A stretch of 64,000 bases of DNA from Chimonanthus salicifolius (GCA_013350335.1 CM023539.1:40968631-41032630), one strand, 5' to 3'. Positions 48,201-59,118 are shown, counted from the stretch's first letter. Program-made: numbers and translations. Notes: a model not told the origin generated them from the sequence alone.

Positions 48201-50220
48201 GTGATATAAAGAAGCTTTTCATTTTTGCCTTCCAAGAGGCATAGTTAGAGCCGTCAAAATAGGGAGGTTTGGAAACAAGGTGACTATCACCTCTATACAT
48301 GATTCTAGTACAGGATCAACTCGGACGATTAAGTCCAACTCAGAGTAACTTGGCTCTGATACCAATTGAAAATTCTGTTACTAGAAGTATGCACGACCTA
48401 GAGGAGGGGTGAATAGGTCGATTTTCAATTTTAGTTCCTTTTTAAATAATTTATCAAATTTAACAATATGTGCAGCGGAATAAACGTGTGTGCAAGTGAT
48501 AAACAAATGAATCAAACCATGAATGCAAACCACACATGCATAATGATATATAGTGGTTCGGTTCATCTGAACCTACATCCACTGTTGGACTCACCCTCTC
48601 TAGGGCTATCCCAAATATACTATGTAAGGGTCTCACACTCAAATAGTACAACCTAGTTTTTTATAGAGGTTCAACCCAATCGGTCTAATCCTCTACACTT
48701 ATTTTTTAGAGTGGTTCGAACACACTGTTCTAATCCACTTTACAATGTTTAAAATAAAACAAAGGAAAAAACTTGCCTTGGGCCTTAACCGTTTTCCTTT
48801 AAGCTCTTTCTTCTTTACTGAATCTGCGTGCTCCTTTCCATTAGTTTAGCTCCATCAAAATGACTATCGGCACAATAGTATAGGACAAAGGTATGACTGG
48901 TTTTATAGTCCTATATGAACACCTTACTCTTCATAAGGATTGGGGTATTGATTACCCAAACATTCACTAAGGAAGATGATAAAGAATGGTGTCTAGAGGG
49001 AAAGCCGAATGATCACTCACTGGTAATATGTTCCTGAGTGTTTGCTGTGTGTATTCGGTGCTCTGAACTGAAGCCTTACTGTTATTTTATAAACAGTTTT
49101 AAGGTCTGCAGTTAGTCACGCCTGCGAGGCCTCGTTGATTCTGATGAGGCCTCGCCAGCGGTAATTCTTGGAAAGACAGCACATATGAGTTGCTTAATCT
49201 GACAGATAAAAATCCATTCAGATAGCAACCAGATATCAATCAGATATCAGCTAGCTCATCTCCACCTTGCATGACTTGCAAATCATTTATCTCAGCCTTT
49301 AATCAAGGACTTGATGGGAATATTGCAAGGTGGATTACAAATCATGGAGGAGCATTTCCATAATTGTTATGGACAACTCCCAAGGATATTCAAATTCAAA
49401 CTTTAAGAGAGGTGACAACCCATGTGGTTAATTTGCTTACCATAATAAGCTTCCAATCAATTTACCATAATTACCCATCTCACCATGTGGATAATTTTAT
49501 TTACCATAATAAGTTTCCAATAAACTTATCATAATTACCTCTCAATTAAACAGTCACAGATTTTAACTTTCTAAAACTGTAAGAGACTGAGTCAGCTTGA
49601 CACAGGGTCAACTGCACTCAGCTCTGCACAACTGGCTGCGAGGCCTCGGCAGATTGCATGAGGCCTCGAGGCTGAAAGTCACTTATTATCTTATTTTTCC
49701 AATTGACTTCTAAGGTATTTGACTTAGCCTAAGGTCTCCTATGGTTCACTTACCTGTGTGCCAATACCGTATTCGGTGTAGACGCTTCAACTTCATAGTA
49801 GATCTTCTTAAACATCTAAGGCAAATTCAACTTAGTCACGTAATTGACAATAAGGGTGACTCGGACGAACCGGGGCACTTACAGACTTTGTATTCCTCGT
49901 CTACTTCAGTAACTATTTGCACAATCTTTATCTTGCAAAAAAAAAACTATTTACATTGTTTATAACATCACTCATATGTTAATAATACATGGTTCTCTTC
50001 AGTTTGGGCAGGTTTTCCTGAAAGAAATCGTGATGGCAACAAGTTTACAGTAGCTGAGAAACCCCTGAAACAGGTTAGAAGAAACTATTGTGCAGAGACA
50101 GTTGAATCTGTTATTGAGGAGCGAAAATCTAGAAGGGAAAATGCTTCTCATGATTTTTTCAACGAGAGCAGAACAGAAGATCCAAAATCAAATCTCTTGG
50201 ATGTTTTGTTCAATGAATAG
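36801..50220 (+). CDS. SpoU/TrmH (SPOUT) family RNA 2'-O-methyltransferase, 4 exons
   Basis: The family transfers methyl groups to ribose 2'-OH in tRNA or rRNA; the exact target of this plant member is not known to me. Exons: 36801-37022, 37109-37210, 40049-40175, 50003-50220, 669 nt in all (222 aa), phases consistent. SPOUT motifs are visible. Motif 1 is VVHNVAKRHNIGTMVRSATA with the usual N and R. Motif 2 is FLLGNEGTGLS (residues about 103-113, spanning the exon 2/3 junction). Motif 3 is IPQYGGGTASLNVTVAASI. The knot forming the SAM site is therefore complete. The first ATG in family context (MTNRTTAESF) was preferred over 36720. The lysine/arginine-rich C-terminus is typical of plant members. 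Introns 2 (2.8 kb) and 3 (9.8 kb) are swollen by transposons. Confidence 0.93.
37474..38675. mobile_element. Non-autonomous hAT-type element in intron 2, 8-bp target duplication
   Basis: The left end is CATAGTCACAAATACCG; the right end read in reverse is CAGTGTGACAAATACCG (14 of 17 match). Exact GTTTGAAA copies flank it (37466-37473 and 38676-38683), the 8-bp target duplication typical of hAT elements. It is 1202 bp, has no transposase, and is built around a large palindrome (37695-38396). Its outer parts are rich in CGGGAA and ACGCGTTTTTAACG motifs. Confidence 0.88.
37695..38396. repeat. Large nested palindrome inside the hAT-type element
   Basis: Outer arms of roughly 325 bases pair almost without gaps. 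The segment around 37720-37790 is the reverse complement of about 38320-38385, sharing GCAGTGTGTACTTTGAAAA. Each arm holds a smaller inverted repeat (for example 37748-37865 with 37912-38020), so four related blocks alternate in orientation. Transcribed as intron RNA it could fold into a long hairpin. Confidence 0.85.
38961..39449. mobile_element. hAT-like MITE with ATATCGGCC motifs and a (TA)32 tract
   Basis: The left end is CAGGGGTCGAAAATTCGGC and the right end in reverse is CAGGGGTTGAAATCTCGGCC. Flanks GGCCCTAG and GCTCCTAG match at 6 of 8 positions, a plausible decayed 8-bp target duplication. The interior is rich in ATATCGGCC/CGGCCGATAT and holds a TA microsatellite at 39139-39202. A tiny relative with a perfect target duplication is at 51210-51320. 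Confidence 0.75.
39139..39202. repeat. (TA)n microsatellite
   Basis: About 32 uninterrupted TA units inside the ATATCGGCC MITE. Local ORFs are artefacts of this tract. Confidence 0.95.
41690..42420 (-). mobile_element. LINE 3' remnant, minus strand
   Basis: The minus-strand translation shows WLEHNRRIFEGKS, the conserved end of the zinc-binding/downstream region of plant L1 reverse transcriptase, with upstream LPNKSLTTDNLKL. Frames are interrupted. It is similar in kind to the fragment at 11880-12560. Confidence 0.65.
42670..45569 (+). mobile_element. TRIM-like Copia-type element, 5' LTR split by an insertion
   Basis: The 3' LTR (45060-45569, 510 bp) starts TGTTAGG and ends TTCACA, preceded by a purine-rich tract GAGGTGGAGA. 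The matching 5' LTR ends at 44660 and is followed by a primer-binding site TGGTATCAAAGC (44666-44677, one mismatch to the initiator-Met type). Only 399 bases lie between the LTRs, with a gag-start trace (VKFKVEKVDGK), so it is a miniature non-autonomous element. The 5' LTR is broken at 42999; its start near 42670 is uncertain. Confidence 0.7.
43008..44317 (-). mobile_element. 1.3-kb insertion within the TRIM 5' LTR
   Basis: CTGAAGTTT occurs at 42999-43007 and 44318-44326, exactly where LTR alignment is interrupted, so it looks like a 9-bp target duplication. The left end begins with a T run and a minus-strand SINE body (about 43008-43165) related to the + strand SINE at 57310-57540. The remaining 1.1 kb includes a purine-rich stretch (43480-43960) and is not recognised. 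It may be a composite of more than one insertion. Confidence 0.55.
46487..48300 (-). pseudogene. Copia-type Gag polyprotein remnant, frameshifted
   Basis: Two minus-strand frames overlap. The first (48300-47077, 407 codons) opens MYRGDSHLVSKPPYFDGSNY, shows the UBN2/gag fold region and a CCHC zinc knuckle CFNCDGYGHFANEC. The second (47086-46487) has a long charged coiled-coil segment and a second knuckle CYYCEKLGHLKFEC. Their overlap near 47080-47140 looks like one single-base frameshift in what was a single gag frame. The protease region that should follow is deleted. Plant Copia Gag packages element RNA; this copy cannot move alone. Confidence 0.85.
48376..49908 (-). repeat. LTR of the Copia-type element (5' LTR, minus strand)
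   Basis: TG...CA ends, directly adjacent to the primer-binding site at 48353-48364. Inside are GAGGCCTCG-type repeats (about 49125-49155 and 49640-49670). Confidence 0.8.
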
Positions 50221-50949
50221 ATAATGCTAGGTTGCAGAGGTTCTTAATTGATTATTACTGTGATTTAAGAGCATTGAAGAAGAGTGAGGCTGATACTTGG
50301 TTTGTATTTACTACAAACATGGCGATTGGGAGAGAGTCCAGAAGCCCAGATTACGAGGCTGACTGTAGAATCCTGTAAAAAAAGAGGGGAAAAAAGAGAG
50401 CAGAATCTATTGCCCAAAAGTTATGATGGTTTCATGATACTAATTATTGAATTTCCACTCAGGGCATTTGTGTTTCTGAGTATGGACTAGATGCTGGACA
50501 ATCATTTTCATCTTATTAATCATATATTTCCAAATGTTTTTTTTCATTGTTGAAAAAGAAGTCCGTCTGCAGGTCAGATGTCAATTTTAAAAAGTAAAAA
50601 GTGTTGAATTGATTTGATTGCTGGGCTATGATTTACCTTTGCTTGGGTATAGCTGTTCGGAAAATGTATGGATTTATAAGTAGGTTCATGTGACAGTGAT
50701 CCATTCAAGTGTCAACCTTGATGTTGAACCTGAATGTGATATGATTATTTAAATCAATATGATAGTGCACAGTTGAAAAATCAAGAATTATGACAATTAT
50801 GAGAGAGTCATGTGGTTATCATAAGATTTGTGCTCATCTTGGATCATGCATTTTTAAGCATGTATTAATGCAGAGGAACATAGATGTTAATGTGAATGCC
50901 ATGATCCCAACGTAAGTTCTTAGGTCTTATACAAGGAAAGCTGACAGTA

Positions 50950-50950
<1 letters not shown>
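50221..50950. other. 3' UTR and downstream region of the SpoU-type gene
   Basis: The first few hundred bases after the stop should be 3' UTR. No single polyadenylation signal stands out, and nothing else is recognised up to the TC microsatellite. Confidence 0.45.

Positions 50951-50953
<3 letters not shown>

Positions 50954-50998
<45 letters not shown>
50954..50998. repeat. (TC)n microsatellite
   Basis: About 22 uninterrupted TC units. Confidence 0.95.
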
Positions 50999-51002
<4 letters not shown>

Positions 51003-51209
51003 GTTTGTATTCCTTTTCATTTTCTTTTCACTTTAGTATCTTTTGTTTCTTTCATTTCTTTCTGTTTCTGTTTCCCTAGCATTTCACTTCCCTACACTCT
51101 CCTTCTCATTTGTACATGTATAGTCAATTGTGTTACCGTTTGGATAGTGATTGGGGCATTCTGTCTATTTACACCGAGTACAAAGACTACCTCCTTATAT
51201 ACTGCTGAC

Positions 51210-51320
51210 CAGGGGTTTAAAATTCGGTATCGATCGATATTTTTCTCTCTTTTTTTTTTTTAACAAAAACGACCGATATCGGCTGAGATATCGACATATC
51301 GGCTGATATTTGGACCCTAG
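51210..51320. mobile_element. 111-bp hAT MITE with exact 8-bp target duplication
   Basis: The ends are CAGGGGTTTAAAATTCGG and, in reverse, CTAGGGTCCAAATATCAGCC. CTGCTGAC flanks both sides exactly (51202-51209 and 51321-51328). The interior has GATATCGGCTGAGATATCG motifs as in 38961-39449. Confidence 0.88.
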
Positions 51321-51329
51321 CTGCTGACT

Positions 51330-52379
51330 GTAATGGGTATTTCTAAGTCACAATTCTTTTCCTCCTTCAATATTTCTTCTGCATTTATTGTTAAGCTGTA
51401 GAATGCTGATTGTAATGATGTTGATCCCTCATGCTTGAATTTTCTACTATATGTGAATGTGTTGGCTGGTCTTCCTTCAATCATTCATATACTGTTGTAA
51501 AACCTGATTGGATAATTACCCACTGGAATTCTGCTCTTGGTCTTGCTGGTTTCTACTGTGCTGGATATTATGAATGACCTGATCCTATTCATGCATGAAC
51601 TAAAATAGATAGAAATCATTGGCAATCCATTGCTGCCTGCTATTTAACTAATTGGAAGGGAATTGTACAATTGATTGGACTGTTGACGAGTCTTTATCAC
51701 ATTAATTGATTGCTGGTTGAGCTATGTTGCTGCAGCTTGATCTCCATTAGTAAACCAAACATATAGGTATTTAGAAACTTGCCCCTCCTTTTATAGACTT
51801 CCTGTTGGACTGCTAAAGCTCTTAGACAATTTTGCCAATACTCATTGTTTACATCTGCTGCGGAAGGGCATTGCTACTTAACCACTCAAGTAGCTTGATT
51901 TGCAACAGGGCTGGGATATAGCTTCTTTCTCTTTATTTATTTAAGGAAATAATTGGGGAAAAAAATCAAGTTCTGCTTTACTGATGTTAATTGTAAAAGT
52001 TGCAGAAAAACTTTCCCTTCCTATGGTCTCAGTCCAGAGATTTGAGCACTGTACAGGAAGAGACTTCTTGGGCTGGCATTCTCTAGCTGAACTTGAAATC
52101 AGGGGGTTGGGGTTCCTTTCTACTGTAGTGTTCAATTCTATTGTCTCTTTAAATCATTATTTTGGGTAGCGAAGTACTTCATTTTTTTTTAATTGCATTG
52201 AGGTCATTCAAGTGTCATGTTGGGGCAATCATATTATTTTATTCTTAAGCTGAGAGGTAATGGATGATTTTTTTTTTTTTTTTCAAGTTGCTGAATGGCC
52301 AACCGAGAGAAAATTTATAGTTTTATGTACGCATGTCATTTTCTTTGCAAAATGTTTAATAATAAATAATATAATGAAG
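51330..52379. other. Intergenic stretch, nothing recognised
   Basis: Moderately AT-rich, non-repetitive sequence. The short ORFs on both strands at about 51940-52170 mirror each other and match nothing I know. Confidence 0.4.
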
Positions 52380-52610
52380 TAAATGATAAACAAGCATGAA
52401 GGGAGGGAGAGGGCTTTAAGATCAAGAAGCCCTCCTCATGAATTGAGGTCTTAGGTTTGATTTATGCTCAAATCCCTTTGGGCCATTCTCTATGGGATTA
52501 TTCTTCATCGGCTTATTAGTGTGTATAAATTCAGATGTTTATGAATGTTCGTAGGATTAGTCTCACCTTCGATATGAGATGGAGATACCCATATTACCAA
52601 AAATAGCAAA
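52380..52610 (+). mobile_element. SINE-like copy related to 4645-4880
   Basis: Contains TCTTAGGTTTGATT (B-box-like) and GGATTAGTCTCACCTTC followed by GAGATGGAGATACC, which also closes the SINEs in both SAC3B introns. No A-tail or target duplication is clear. Confidence 0.5.
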
Positions 52611-53772
52611 TGATAAACCAGCACACTGGGGATTTGATCAATTTGAAACTCGGAAAAAAGGGGTGGGAAGCAAATTAACTTTTTAAATAGTGAAAAAAAG
52701 GAGAAATTAAACTATCGATTAAGATAGTGACATGTGCAAAATAAACATACTTTAAATGGTTGACCCCTTTTTTTACAAAGGCCGGCCCGTTAACATACCT
52801 AATGTCACACTTTGCATGTAATTACACCTTTATACCCCTTTTTATATCTTCATTTTCATGTGATCAATAATAATTAGTAAACTTTTAAGAGTTAGTTAAG
52901 ATATCAATTAAATAATTTATCAAATTGAGAGATGAGTGGTTTAACTTTAAATGATAGAGTTAGTAATGACTGCATCAAATGCTATTTAAAAATAGTCACA
53001 ATAGATGATAAATTAAAAGAAACTCATTTAAGGTGGCTTTGGCACATGAGTAGAAGATCGGAGAAAGTGCTAGTAGACAGAGTGAGAGATTACAAGTTGT
53101 AAATAAGTCTAATCAAAGGTATAAAAAAAAGACATGATAAATAATTAAATGATAGATTGGATGGTTTGTGATAGGATAAACAGGAGAAATAGAATTTGAA
53201 AAGTTGATTTAAAATAGATGAGACTATAGCTTTGATGACAATGACAATGAACTTACCACATTAATATAGAAAATATAAAAGAGTATAATTTGAAAGTGAG
53301 TTTAGCATTCTCCGTATCCTAATTATTGATATTAGAAATTAATACTAGAAAAGTAAAAAAAAAAAATTGAGATTCAAAATAGGCTCAAATGGCTGAAATA
53401 TCTATGTATATTTATCACCAATTAAGAGTGATGAAGGTGATTGAGAATATAATTATGAATAGAGTTTAATGAGAAAGTAAAATTTAAAAAATAATTTATA
53501 TAGACGAAATAAAATCCCTAGTAACAATGATTTAGTGAAGTGGAATGATTTTGTTAACTGCTTTACATCATTGTATAATGCAAACACTTGCGTCACTGTT
53601 AATTGATTGTTGACTATGAAAGATATAAATTGATTTCGCACTGCATGATGAAAAGAATCGTAATATTATTATTATTAGTATAATAATTATTATTAGTATA
53701 ATACGTGTGATTTGCACGTTAAACTTTCTCTAAAATTTTGATAGACCTATTAAGATAAGTTTATAGTGTTGC

Positions 53773-53865
53773 CAGGGCCGGCCCTGGGCATAGGCAGCGT
53801 AGGCCCCTGAAATCTCACTCCGCCTAGGGCCCCTGAGATTTTAGGGGATCTCACGGCCGGCCCTG
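53773..53865. mobile_element. 93-bp hAT MITE with exact 8-bp target duplication
   Basis: The ends are CAGGGCCGGCCCTG and, in reverse, CAGGGCCGGCCGTG. AGTGTTGC flanks both sides exactly (53765-53772 and 53866-53873). It has no coding capacity. It is GC-rich in an AT-rich region, so it stands out. Confidence 0.92.
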
Positions 53866-53873
53866 AGTGTTGC

Positions 53874-55396
53874 TGAGTACCATTCAATAGAAATTATGAA
53901 TAACTCATGGAAGCATCTATTGAGTTTATTGTGGATTATGCAAACTAAAATTTGCATGAAACTGTCATCAAAATTAGTTGTAAGAGAAACTTATTATATA
54001 GATTTGTTATTTAACTTTCATGTTATTCTTTTGTAAAGTCATTTGTGAACATCAAAAATTTTAAAATCTAAAATTATGCAATTTCTTCTTCTTTTCGAAT
54101 AAAAGTGAAAAACAACTTTTACAAATCTTGTTTTTCTTGAAAGATGCAAGTTATAAAAGTATGTAGATTTGAAACGTTAAATTGACACACAACTTTTGAT
54201 CCAATAAGGGGTTCAAATCTCAGTATTTGTCGATATATAAAGGTTTAAAAAGCAGATATTTAAATCCCTCGATCCAATATTTTTCCTTCCACCTAAATAC
54301 GAAATATTTAGGATGGACATTAAAAAGTGAAGAAGAAAAGAAAAATACGAAAAAGAAAAAAAAAAGATGCATGGAAGAAAAAGTATATTTTAAGAAATAA
54401 GAGTAAAGAGCTTGAGTAAGGTGGTAAGTTTTAGTTAAAGAAATCTACTAACGTTATCTAATTGATTTTTTTTTTTTTTTTTCATTTATCGTTAAAAAAA
54501 AAACCAACCGTACGAATTGACATTAGGATGAGATATAAGTGACCAAATTTTAACTTTAAAACTAATTTTTAACCAATTTATCTTAATAGCAGAAATCATT
54601 AGACGTCTTTGAAATTTTTACAATATCTTATAATATTGATTGTTAAGATCAACTAGCTAAAAATTGATTTTAAATAATTTAGTCAAATTATATCTTACCA
54701 AGTATACTTTCAGTTACTGCCGTTGACCTTCTATATGTTATTTATAAAATTTAAATAAAGAATGAAAATGAATTAAGCACAACTCATCATTTCTTTATAT
54801 ATTAAGTGCATGCCTCAATTTTTCATTGTTTGGAGGACCTTTTTTTAGAAAAAAGAAAACATTATTACCACTTATATTTGAAATTATTGTTGGATCATTC
54901 CTCATTTACCCATATAGGTAGATGAACAACCATTACGCTCGTATTAGCGAACCAATACATATTAATCGTTACACACCGATACATCTCTCTCTGCTTCGTC
55001 CGGACCCAACCACAATGTAGATAGATATCTACCATGAAAAAAGCCGATACAATTCGAGAGATACACTACAATACTACATATCAGCAGAAAAGCCAGTCTT
55101 TACCCTAAGTAACCAGTGATTAATGATGATTTCTATTAAAGATTGGTTTACACCCCTACAATCATCTCCATGCTGACCTTTAACAAATCATATTCTACCA
55201 TATTTTCTCATTTTCTGTGTTTGTTTTCTACTTTAAGATCATGTGGGAAAGAAGAGGTTGAGAGAGAGAGAGAGAGCGAGCTACAAAGGCACATGATTAC
55301 AGAGAAGAAAGGCTGGCAAATAGCTGAAATCAAAAGTGACCCCAGAAGTACCAACTCCTTCATTGTCGTCCTTGTCCCCATTTACAGCAAATCCAG

Positions 55397-55400
<4 letters not shown>
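53874..55400. other. AT-rich intergenic stretch
   Basis: No gene or clear transposon ends. The ORF at 55143-55439 ends in the TC microsatellite and has no family resemblance. Confidence 0.4.

Positions 55401-55433
<33 letters not shown>
55401..55433. repeat. (TC)n microsatellite
   Basis: About 16 TC units, preceded by a short GA tract at about 55260-55276. Confidence 0.9.
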
Positions 55434-55436
<3 letters not shown>

Positions 55437-55653
55437 TGACCACATTACCATTTTTCTATTAAATACACTTTCATATTCTAATGCCTAAGATACCTCTGTC
55501 TTTTTTCCAACCATTTGATGTTGCCCCTCTCTTTCTTTATCCTCTTTTTAAATTTTAATTCACCAGACATCGACATCTCTGCTAAGTGCTGACCTTTGCT
55601 CTCTCTATTTTCCTAAATGCCCTTATGCCCACTGCACCAACAACCCGAGCCAG

Positions 55654-55688
55654 GCCGAGCCGAGCCGAGCCGAGCCGAGCCGAGCCGA
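55654..55688. repeat. (CCGAG)n pentanucleotide repeat
   Basis: Six to seven tandem units with imperfect units on each side (GAGCCAGG before, CGAACCGAGTC after). Confidence 0.9.
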
Positions 55689-55689
55689 A

Positions 55690-57195
55690 CCGAGTCAAGG
55701 TCAATTTGTGGTTCACTCGAATATTTATCGAGTTAAATAGATTATTCGAATTAAATTAAGCTAATGGTAGTTTGAGTTTGCAAACTGTTGAGAGAAAATG
55801 CCTTTTCTACAACACAAAAACATCAATATGAAAAAACAGAAGGAAGAAATCAACACACATAATCAAACCACAACATAGAGATTATGTGGTTATCTGGATC
55901 GATCCACTATATTTAAAGGCAAAAGTCGAAGGGTAGAAGGCTCTTGGTCTCGTTAAGTTTTTCGCTCTAGTGTCTCTCATGAAAAAGAAACATTATAGAT
56001 TAGGGTTTACAAAATGTTCATTGTAAAAATTATAAAATTACCCTCCAATAAAATTTTCTAATATAAGTGATATTGCAATCATAATTCGTAAGGTCGCAGA
56101 TTTAAGTTGCATAGTTGTTAGATAAACAGTCTGTCTGTAAAATGATTTAATCAATTTATATGTAAGTGTTTTTCTTGAATAAATGAGACAAATGACTTTG
56201 ATGACAATAAAAAAAATACATTCACCGTTACATAAAGTTTTTTTTCTCTCTCTTTTGAAGAACCCTAACTTTAAATCTACCAAAAACGAGGCTATAAATA
56301 TTTTTTATAGTTCTACTAAAGCATTTAATTTGTGACAATTCTCTAAAAGTGTGGGAATACGAAACTATTCTATTAAATCAGTGAAATAATTAAAATTTAA
56401 AAGTTTCTCTCAAATTAATTTTACGTTAAAGTATTCAATTAATTAGTTACTATAAAAATAAATTTAAAAAAAAAGACTTTTGGAAAATTCCCTATTTTAA
56501 GAGGTCAAAACCACTGTGGATGTCATACCTTTTAGCATGGATGGCCCATCCATGTTGATCATTCAGACATTATAAGGCCCACCTAATAAAATTCATAGTA
56601 CGAGGCACGGTCACAAACTCACAATATAGCATGCGCACAGTCACTCTTCTACACCACTATTATTTTTTTTAAAAAATTAAACATAAAAATATAATAAATA
56701 TAAAAATAGTACAAATTAATAAAAATATTGCCATTAATTATTTTTATCGTTTAACACTAATCTGCACAAATAAAAAATATATTTTACCATTAAATATTTA
56801 TTTCCATTTGAAATCTCAAGTTATAATAGTGTGATTTTTAAATAGAGAGTTTGAATTTTATTCAAATAAAAATCTAATTAGACAAAAATTCTAAAAAAAA
56901 TGTAAAACTCATTTTATTTAAAATCAAAACTCAAAATTCAAAAATATGGTTGTACTTGTCTCAATTTCTCTCTTTTTTTTTCACATCTGTAAAGGAATAG
57001 TATGTACAAATTGAAATAGACTTCATAGCTTAAAGTGGACTAAATTTTAGTGCAATATTAATGCTAAACACCTGATATTAGTGGTTAAATGATTGAGCAT
57101 CCCTAGATGAAGGACACTTGGTGATTTGACGATTAAAATTAAATGGCTAAAAAATATTTTAATCTAAATTTATCTACTTGTAATCCATGAGTGCA

Positions 57196-57199
<4 letters not shown>
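55690..57199. other. AT-rich intergenic stretch
   Basis: No coding region or recognisable repeat ends. ORFs are short and unrelated to known families. Confidence 0.4.

Positions 57200-57253
<54 letters not shown>
57200..57253. repeat. (AT)n microsatellite
   Basis: About 27 uninterrupted AT units. Confidence 0.95.
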
Positions 57254-57256
<3 letters not shown>

Positions 57257-57309
57257 GGATTTCAAATGGATTTTTTAAAAATTAAAAAAGATAAAATCAT
57301 TAGACTGGA

Positions 57310-57540
57310 ACATGATCATGCTAGTAACCATAAGGAGTTAACTCGATGATGAATTTCCACCCTTGTTTGTGGGAGGTCTTGAGATCAAACCTCCCTCAAC
57401 ACAAAAAGGGGTTACTTCCCTTTGTGTACCCGGCCTGTACGGATTGAGAGGTTTATATTTGTCCCAAGGATTAGTCCGGTGGAATGCCTGAAAACTTTAG
57501 ATGGAACATTTGGATACCATGAACTTAAAAAAAAAAAAAG
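57310..57540 (+). mobile_element. SINE with A-tail, relative of 43008-43165
   Basis: B-box-like GGTCTTGAGATCAAACC, body motifs CAACACAAAAAGGGGTTAC and CCCAAGGATTAGTC, and a 13-base A tract at the 3' end (about 57526-57539). The reverse complement of 43008-43165 shares these body motifs. Confidence 0.6.
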
Positions 57541-59118
57541 AGGAATTGACAATCAATCAATGAGTGGCCTAAAAGTGTATTTCATTCCTGACCGTTTGAA
57601 TGGTTTGTAACAAATGGGTAACTTTATTTTTAAAAAAAAAATCAGCTTCATATAAAACAAAGGAACAAAAAGAACTTCAATTGGACACTTGTGGCCATTA
57701 GATCAATTCAATCATCCATTCATCATCTTCAAATTGCAGTGGCCAGTGGATGAGCGGTTTGGATCATGACAAGATAAAACACAAAACCCCTCAGATGAGA
57801 ATGCTGAAAATCCAAAGGACAGATGTAGATGAAACTTCTCCCACTTGCCAAACAAGTCAACAACAGAGGTAGATGAGAAGCTGCATGGAAAGTTGCAGAA
57901 GTAGGGACATTCTGGGCATTCACAAGAAATTTGTGACTTTAAAATTCCACATTAGAAGATTAGATAGTGTGATCCAACCAGACTCTGATTATCCTGATCC
58001 ATCTCTGCTATTGGTTGACCTCCACGTGTCATGTTGGTGACGTGCTCCAAACAAGAATCCTAGTTGCATGGACTGGGAGTTGTTGGGTTTTGGGTATCTT
58101 GGAAAAGCACTGAACGACATCTCTCTACCTGCCATTGGACTCACTCCTTCTCAAGAGCAGTTGGCCCCCTATCTCTGTCTTTCAAAGACTTTGTATATGA
58201 TACTCTCTGCGTTTACTCCCGTTTGATAACCAAAGGATAATGGTAAAAAGTCTAGATTTTCGACCTCTAATTTCACAATTGAAAACCCTTTTAAAACAAA
58301 GGGTATTCATAATTGGTTACCCACTCCTGCAAAATTTATCCCTCGCTTCTACTTCAATCTAGACCACCCAACTCAAATGGTGGACCAGCTGCTGATTGAT
58401 CACAGACCACCATATCCAGCTTTTTAGTTTTTCTATATAGGTCAATTGTTAAGGATGTGCTTGATACGTCAAAACCTCTAGAGTTAATGAAATATGTGAA
58501 ATCAGACTTTTTCGTAAGTCATCAATGAACCCAATACTCTCCTCGTTGAGTCTGATACAAATTGAAAGGACACGAGAGAGACACCAAAACTTTCAAACTG
58601 ATGAAACACATGAAATCAGTCCCTTTTATCCTGAGTTATCGATGAATCTCAAAGCCAACTATTATAATTAGGGCCCAAGATCTACAAACTGTGGATGGGG
58701 CAGCTGAATGGTGAAATGGGCCAGTGTGTGCCAGATTCTATAGTGGTGATTGATCGCCGATGTGGTTTTTGGACAAATTCCCCACCGAAGGTAGGTCCCA
58801 AACATGGATATTGTGTAGATTGACATAGGTTTGTTCCTCATGAAAGGTGTTGCCCACACTTCTCCTACAGAGTATCATAACTGCCTTTCCATAAAAAACT
58901 ATCAACCCATCTCATCCCCTCCATAACAATGCCACTTGTCAGCCCAACTATTTGTCACAAGTCTCATTCCTGCCGTCTCTAACTAAAACCAACTCTTCCA
59001 TATCCAACAAACACGCACCAATAGAAACAGAGTAAGACTACAGAAGTAGATTAAGATTTGCTACTTTGCACCACCATAGAGAATTACAGTCCATTTCCAG
59101 CAATACCCATTCTCTGAA
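57541..59118. other. Upstream region of the EEP gene
   Basis: Less AT-rich than the previous stretch. No gene or transposon ends were recognised. It should contain the promoter and 5' UTR of the gene starting at 59119; I could not fix a TATA box or transcription start. Confidence 0.4.

Larger units (their letters stand above)
46110..49908 (-). mobile_element. Copia-type LTR element remnant with gag but no pol
   Basis: The right LTR (48376-49908, 1533 bp), read on the minus strand, runs TGAAGTAGACG to AACA. It is followed by a primer-binding site TGGTATCAGAGC (on the + strand GCTCTGATACCA at about 48353-48364). Gag lies at 46487-48300. Only about 350 bases separate gag from the far end, so protease, integrase and reverse transcriptase are missing. 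The left end keeps just the first 25 bases of the LTR (about 46112-46136) next to a purine tract (GTTGAGGGGGAGA). No target duplication was found. Confidence 0.82.
40176..50002 (+). other. 9.8-kb intron 3 of the SpoU-type gene
   Basis: Donor GTATGC follows the exon ending HHFG; acceptor CTTCAG precedes TTTGGGCAGG. The intron holds a LINE tail (41690-42420), a TRIM-like element (about 42670-45569) split by another insertion, and a Copia-type gag remnant (about 46110-49908). The stretches 40180-41690 and 45570-46110 show nothing recognisable. Confidence 0.85.

Noticed and set aside
46105..49915. Target duplication for the Copia-type element
   Set aside because: Flanks GTTAG and GTAAC do not match well enough, and the left LTR is truncated, so no duplication is claimed.
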